Origin: JBOGWY01 sp050694015
GTDB lineage: Bacteria > Actinomycetota > CADDZG01 > WHSQ01
DNA length: 8,517 nucleotides
Reading direction: 5' to 3'
NCBI GenBank assembly: GCA_050694015.1
Contig: JBOGWY010000273.1
Coordinates: 1-8,517, forward strand
Within the stretch, counting starts at the first letter, position 1; the number at the start of each line of letters is the position of its first letter. The position numbers and the translations under genes were made by a program. The notes beneath the pieces were generated by a model. The model was not told the origin of the DNA, ran no database searches, and saw only the letters and a program-made list of their open reading frames with translations. Of this stretch, positions 5,691 through 8,517 are shown one piece after another.

Positions 5691-5844
5691 GAACCTCCGA
5701 TCGCTGCTTGGCTAGCGGCGGACCGCGCCCCCTGGGTTTCGATCACGTCTTTTGCCTAATTTCGGCTACTCCGCCTCGCCACTTTATTCGCGACTCCCCA
5801 CTGTGGGCCGGTAACAGCGCTCGGTAGTGGAGAATAGGGCTCCC
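5691..5844. promoter_or_regulatory. Divergent intergenic region between the cyclase operon and fmdB
   Basis: These 154 nt must hold promoters for both directions. I find no consensus -35/-10 pair for either gene. Visible items are a perfect odd palindrome CCCAC-T-GTGGG (5797-5807), a possible regulator site; ACTTTA (5781-5786), which reads TAAAGT, a TAnnnT -10 form, toward the cyclase but without a matching -35; and TAATTT (5757-5762), a similar weak form toward fmdB. The function of each is inferred only. Confidence 0.35.
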
Positions 5845-6138
5845 ATGCCGATCTATGAATACGCCTGCACCGCATGCGGCGAGCGCACCGAGGCCCGCCA
5901 GAGTTTCAGCGATGCCCCGCTCGAGGAATGCCCGAATTGTGGCGGAAAGCTGCGCAAGCTCTACTCACCTGTAGGCATCGTCTTCAAGGGCTCGGGGTTC
6001 TATTCAACCGACGCCAAGAAGTCATCGGGCTCATCCAAGTCCGGGGATTCGAAGAGCTCGAAGACCGAGTCGAAATCGGATACCTCGAGCAGCTCCAGCC
6101 CCGAATCCTCCAAGAGCGGCTCCGAGAAAAGCGCCTAG
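5845..6138 (+). CDS. FmdB family zinc-ribbon protein with Ser/Lys-rich tail
   Basis: A 97-residue protein. The N-terminal part is the FmdB/CxxC zinc ribbon: MPIYEYAC, with Cys8 and Cys11 as the first CxxC and Cys29 and Cys32 as the second (ECPNCGGKLRKLYSP), followed by GIVFKGSGFYSTD (44-56). The four cysteines should bind one zinc. Residues 58-97 are low complexity: 20 of 40 are Ser, mixed with Lys, Asp, Glu and Gly, so this tail is surely disordered. A mycobacterial homologue (Rv0991c) has been described as a redox-regulated chaperone with the same ribbon-plus-disordered-tail layout; a similar role here is inference. ATG 5845 is chosen because the family begins MPIYEY; an in-frame GTG at 5827 would add six residues. 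It is divergent from the cyclase operon and ends at a clear terminator. Confidence 0.9.
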   Translation: MPIYEYACTACGERTEARQSFSDAPLEECPNCGGKLRKLYSPVGIVFKGSGFYSTDAKKSSGSSKSGDSKSSKTESKSDTSSSSSPESSKSGSEKSA

Positions 6139-6157
6139 CTCCAGATCCCGGAAATGG

Positions 6158-6187
6158 AAAGGCCCCCGGTTCCCCGGAGGCCTTTTT
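6158..6187 (+). terminator. Intrinsic terminator of the fmdB gene
   Basis: The stem AAAGGCC/GGCCTTT (6158-6164 with 6179-6185) continues after one C-A mismatch into CCGG/CCGG with a TTCC loop (6170-6173), and the descending arm runs into five T (6183-6187). It lies 20 nt after the fmdB stop. It also sits just beyond the 3' end of the convergent gene at 6202, where the minus-strand T run is only three bases, so it should work best in the plus direction. Confidence 0.9.
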
Positions 6188-6201
6188 CGTTCTCGATCGA
6201 G

Positions 6202-6867
6202 CTATCTCGTGATCTTCACCGGCTGCGTGAACTTGGCGACCGACGCCGAGTCCTGGCTCGAGATCTCGGCCTTGAAGACGTACTTGCCCGGCTTCTTGGG
6301 GTTGGTGATCACCGGGACGCCCGCCTCCGACGTGCCGTTGATGGTCAGGTCGACGATCAGCGGGTTGCAGGTGTTGTCGCTGGGGTCCGGAGCACCGGAG
6401 ACGGTCCAGCCGCGGGCGGGGCTGCCGGTGACGCGCAGACGCACCCGGTTGAGCGGTTCGAGGTCCAGGAACCAAACGGAATGGACGCCGGCATCGGCTT
6501 CCTCATCGGTGCGATCCTTCTCGAGGAAGCTCGCCGTGACGGTCACGGGAGCGCTGAGCGGGATGGCTCCCGTATCGGGACGGCACGCGAAGCCTGCCTG
6601 GATCGTGATCTCCCCACCACCGAGCACATCGTCCTGTTCGATCTCCTCGTCGGAAGCGATGTTGAAGCCCTTGGGGATCCGAGCGGTGAAGAGACCGATC
6701 TCCTCGTCCTCCGCGTCGAACTCCATGTGGAAGTCCATGTTGGGGTTGGCCTTCGCCTTGGTATCGGAAAGGGCCATGGTGAACTGCGGGCTGAAGTCGG
6801 CGTAGGCGACGCCGGCCATCAACGCAACGGCCAGAAATGCGGCCAGAGCAACGAACGCCTTCTTCAT
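6202..6867 (-). CDS. Exported protein, unknown function
   Basis: A 221-residue protein with a textbook Sec signal peptide: MKK, a hydrophobic core (AFVALAAFLAVALMAGV) and an AYA cleavage site before Asp24. The mature part (about 198 residues) is acidic near its N-terminus (FDAEDEE, SDEEIEQDD) and rich in beta-type stretches (GGGEITIQAGFAC, APVTVTASFLEK, VRLRVTGSPARGWTV, KPGKYVFKAEISSQDS). This suggests one or two Ig-like beta-sandwich domains; the closing PVITNPKKPGKYVFKAEI resembles the last strands of such domains. Cys95 and Cys167 are the only cysteines and could form a disulfide outside the membrane. No lipobox, LPXTG or extra membrane helix is seen, so it should be released or loosely wall-bound. 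The start is fixed by a strong Shine-Dalgarno site. It is monocistronic and divergent from uppP. I do not recognise the family. Confidence 0.85.
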   Translation of the reverse strand: MKKAFVALAAFLAVALMAGVAYADFSPQFTMALSDTKAKANPNMDFHMEFDAEDEEIGLFTARIPKGFNIASDEEIEQDDVLGGGEITIQAGFACRPDTGAIPLSAPVTVTASFLEKDRTDEEADAGVHSVWFLDLEPLNRVRLRVTGSPARGWTVSGAPDPSDNTCNPLIVDLTINGTSEAGVPVITNPKKPGKYVFKAEISSQDSASVAKFTQPVKITR

Positions 6868-6872
6868 CTGTG

Positions 6873-6879
6873 ACCTCCT
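6873..6879 (-). promoter_or_regulatory. Strong Shine-Dalgarno site of the exported protein gene
   Basis: On the minus strand AGGAGGT precedes the ATG at 6867 with 5 nt between. It is the best ribosome binding site in the window and suggests high translation, consistent with an abundant secreted protein. Confidence 0.85.
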
Positions 6880-6945
6880 GCTGAGGGTGATCCTGGGACG
6901 GAGGTTCTCCGCCCCCCTGGCGATTCCTTCTAGGTCGAGGCCGCT

Positions 6946-6951
6946 TATGCT
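6946..6951 (+). promoter_or_regulatory. Possible -10 element for a leaderless uppP message
   Basis: TATGCT fits TAnnnT and ends 8 nt before the GTG of uppP at 6960, which has no Shine-Dalgarno site. Transcription starting about 7-9 nt after the element would begin at or next to the start codon. No good -35 is seen 16-18 nt upstream. Confidence 0.35.
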
Positions 6952-6959
6952 CCCGCCCA

Positions 6960-7766
6960 GTGCCCGTCATCCAAGCCGTCGTCCTGGGCGCCGTTCAGGG
7001 ATTGACGGAGTTCATCCCGATCTCCTCGTCCGGGCATCTCGTGCTCGTGCCCGAGGCTCTCGGATGGGATCAGCCGGGCCTCGCCTTCGACGTCCTTCTC
7101 CACGCGGCGTCGCTGATCGCGCTGCTGATCTACTTCTCCGGCGAGTTGATCGATCTGACACGGGGTGCTCTCAATGGAGACCGCGGCTCGCGGCGGCTCG
7201 TCGCGCTGCTCATCATCGGGAACGTGCCGGCCGCGATCGCAGGCCTGGTGTGGGGCGATTACTTCGAACAAGCGTTCGAGAACGCGAGCGCGGCGGCGAT
7301 CCAGTTGGGGATAACCGCGGTGATCCTCGTCGCGGCCGAACTGACCCTGCGCTACCACCAACGCCGCTCGGCGAACACGGGCGCGGCGATGCGGACGATG
7401 GAGGACCTCAACATGCTCGACGCGACCGTGGTCGGGGTCGCACAGGCGGTCTCGATCCTGCCGGGTATCTCGCGATCGGGTTCAACGATCGGAGCGGGCC
7501 TCGCGATGTCGGTAACGCGCGACGACGCGGCCCGGTTCGCGTTCTTGCTCGCGATCCCCGCGTTGTTCGGAGCGATGATCCTGCAGCTGCCCAAACTCGA
7601 CGGCGCATCCCTGGGGGCCGCCGCCGGCGTCGGTGGGTTCGTGTCGTCGCTGGCATTCTCGTACGCCGCGATCTGGGGCCTGATCCGCTATCTCAAACGC
7701 AACACGCTCTACCCGTTCGCGGCCTACTGCGTGATAGCCGGGATCGTCTTCTACGCGATCGTCTAA
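6960..7766 (+). CDS. uppP: Undecaprenyl-diphosphatase UppP (BacA family)
   Basis: A 268-residue integral membrane phosphatase that removes one phosphate from undecaprenyl diphosphate, regenerating the lipid carrier for peptidoglycan and other surface polymers; overproduction of family members gives bacitracin resistance. The first signature, AVQGLTEFIPISSSGHLVLV (11-30), has the (E/Q)xxxE motif as Gln13/Glu17 plus Ser and His26. The second, LPGISRSGSTIGAGLAMS (167-184), holds Arg172. His48 (LLHAA) is also conserved. About seven or eight hydrophobic segments span the chain. Length is normal for the family. The GTG start at 6960 is the only start near the N-terminus that fits homology and has no Shine-Dalgarno site; see the -10 entry. 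Its upstream neighbour is divergent and its downstream neighbour convergent, so it is probably transcribed alone. Confidence 0.96.
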   Translation: MPVIQAVVLGAVQGLTEFIPISSSGHLVLVPEALGWDQPGLAFDVLLHAASLIALLIYFSGELIDLTRGALNGDRGSRRLVALLIIGNVPAAIAGLVWGDYFEQAFENASAAAIQLGITAVILVAAELTLRYHQRRSANTGAAMRTMEDLNMLDATVVGVAQAVSILPGISRSGSTIGAGLAMSVTRDDAARFAFLLAIPALFGAMILQLPKLDGASLGAAAGVGGFVSSLAFSYAAIWGLIRYLKRNTLYPFAAYCVIAGIVFYAIV

Positions 7767-7769
7767 CCC

Positions 7770-7823
7770 CCGAACTTTGCTAACTCAGCAACATGTGGGC
7801 GCGTTCTGAGACGCGCGGTTCGG
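7770..7823. terminator. Possible structured region between convergent genes
   Basis: The short gap between uppP and the convergent dioxygenase gene can fold into an outer stem CCGAAC/GTTCGG (7770-7775 with 7818-7823) enclosing two small hairpins: TTGCT/AGCAA (7777-7791) and GCGCGT/ACGCGC (7799-7816). No T run follows on either strand. A shared terminator is the natural reading of its position, but the fold is weakly supported. Confidence 0.35.
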
Positions 7824-7825
7824 CG

Positions 7826-8517
7826 CTACGGCCCGGACAGCATCTCCTTCAGCGGCGTGTCGTTCCGCAAGCCCCAGAACGACATCGCGTCTTCTCCCCC
7901 GCCGAGCAGTTGTTTGCGGAGAGGAGACATGTTCACGAACGGTTCGGCGGACCAGTCGATCGGATAATCGTCCCGCGCGCGGATCCAGCGGTACGTGTAC
8001 CCGAGGAACAGAACCTTGCGCGTGACCCTCGAGCGGTTGTCGCTCCTCGAATGCCACAGTCTGCGGTCGAATATCACCGCCGCCCCCGGAGGGACGCATA
8101 GCTCGATCGCTCCACGCGGATCAACGAGCGGTGCGCCGTCGCGCGGCCGAGCTAGTCGATTCCGTCGGTGACTACCGGGAACGACCTTGAGGTTGCCCCT
8201 GCCCGGTTGCGAAATGTCGGAGAGGAACAACGCGACCTTCACGGAAAGCCGGGGCCGCGTCGGCTCGGTTTCGATCTCGACGTTCTGCCGGCCACCGTCT
8301 TGATGCCAGGCCCACACCGGCTCTACAAGACCCCGGAGCGGCGGCTGCTGATCGATGTGACAGTGATACATGTAGATGTTCCAACCGAGGATGTCCGCCA
8401 CGATCGGGAACGTCGTGTCGAGATCCAACAGCTCGAGATAGGCGGGGTCACGGAGCACGAAGGCGAAGCTGTGCATCGCGCCGGCGCGATGCGACCTGCC
8501 GCCGGCCGGCGTCAACC
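7826..8517 (-). CDS. Phytanoyl-CoA dioxygenase (PhyH) family protein, 5' end outside window
   Basis: The C-terminal 230 or so residues of a PhyH-type Fe(II)/2-oxoglutarate dioxygenase, a soluble family that hydroxylates varied small molecules. Counting from the TTG at 8515, the iron ligands are His71 and Asp73 in WAWHQDGG and the distal His155 in RRLWHSRSDN; Arg163 or Arg166 shortly after is the likely 2-oxoglutarate anchor. The core strand GRGNLKVVPGSHRR (105-118) and the tail MSPLRKQLLGGGEDAMSFWG are also typical. The frame stays open to the window edge, and the usual N-terminal helix region (about 50-60 residues) is missing, so the true start lies beyond 8517. The substrate cannot be read from the sequence, and no biosynthetic neighbours are visible. 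It is convergent with uppP. Confidence 0.9.
   Translation of the reverse strand, partial: LTPAGGRSHRAGAMHSFAFVLRDPAYLELLDLDTTFPIVADILGWNIYMYHCHIDQQPPLRGLVEPVWAWHQDGGRQNVEIETEPTRPRLSVKVALFLSDISQPGRGNLKVVPGSHRRNRLARPRDGAPLVDPRGAIELCVPPGAAVIFDRRLWHSRSDNRSRVTRKVLFLGYTYRWIRARDDYPIDWSAEPFVNMSPLRKQLLGGGEDAMSFWGLRNDTPLKEMLSGP

Noticed and set aside
5691..5790. A c-di-GMP (GEMM) riboswitch in the leader of the cyclase operon
   Set aside because: A GGCAAAA stretch on the minus strand looked suggestive, but the diagnostic ACGCAAAGCC-type core and the paired helices are not there.
5827..5844. GTG at 5827 as the fmdB start
   Set aside because: It adds six residues before the invariant MPIYEY opening of the family, and the GGAG there serves better as a ribosome binding site for ATG 5845.
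6887..7783. A 298-codon frame overlapping uppP on the same strand
   Set aside because: Arg-rich frame-shifted shadow; UppP signatures are in the other frame.

Overview
The window is an ordinary-looking, gene-dense stretch of chromosome from a GC-rich bacterium, most likely a member or relative of the Actinomycetota. Four things suggest this: third codon positions are strongly GC-biased and create many long antisense shadow frames; the 57-residue protein at 1699-1872 belongs to a small family I know mainly from actinobacteria; fmdB, galU and moaC sit close together, as in several actinobacteria; and GTG starts and possible leaderless starts occur. I see no integrase, transposase, tRNA, rRNA, CRISPR array, prophage or recognisable defence cassette.

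Layout. 1-1300 (+): a tight run of the pepA 3' end, a two-helix membrane protein, a 66-residue unknown protein and a flavin reductase. 1287-1628 (-): a DUF192 protein whose 3' end overlaps the flavin reductase gene by 14 nt. 1699-1872 (+): the 57-residue protein. 1937-2263 (+): a DUF2185/Imm33-like protein with a large imperfect hairpin on each side. 2314-5690 (-): a probable operon read as membrane diguanylate cyclase, then galU, then moaC, with galU and moaC overlapping by ATGA. 5845-6138 (+): an FmdB zinc-ribbon protein with a clear intrinsic terminator. 6202-6867 (-): an exported protein of unknown function. 6960-7766 (+): uppP. 7826-8517 (-): the C-terminal part of a PhyH-type Fe(II)/2-oxoglutarate dioxygenase, running off the window.

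How the genes work together. GalU makes UDP-glucose for glycans and exopolysaccharide, and UppP recycles the undecaprenyl carrier for cell-wall and surface-polymer export, though the two are not co-transcribed. The diguanylate cyclase at the head of the galU operon has a complete catalytic motif and a complete inhibitory site, so a c-di-GMP signal may be linked to envelope sugar supply. MoaC belongs to molybdenum cofactor synthesis. Its place behind galU looks like the remnant of a conserved actinobacterial block in which moeA and a 5-formyltetrahydrofolate cyclo-ligase gene often also occur; neither is present here.

The least explained structure is the pair of related hairpins, 1875-1923 and 2265-2307, in direct orientation about 387 bp apart and enclosing only the DUF2185-like gene. 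They may be terminators of a shared type or copies of a small dispersed palindromic element. No new system can be claimed from this window alone.
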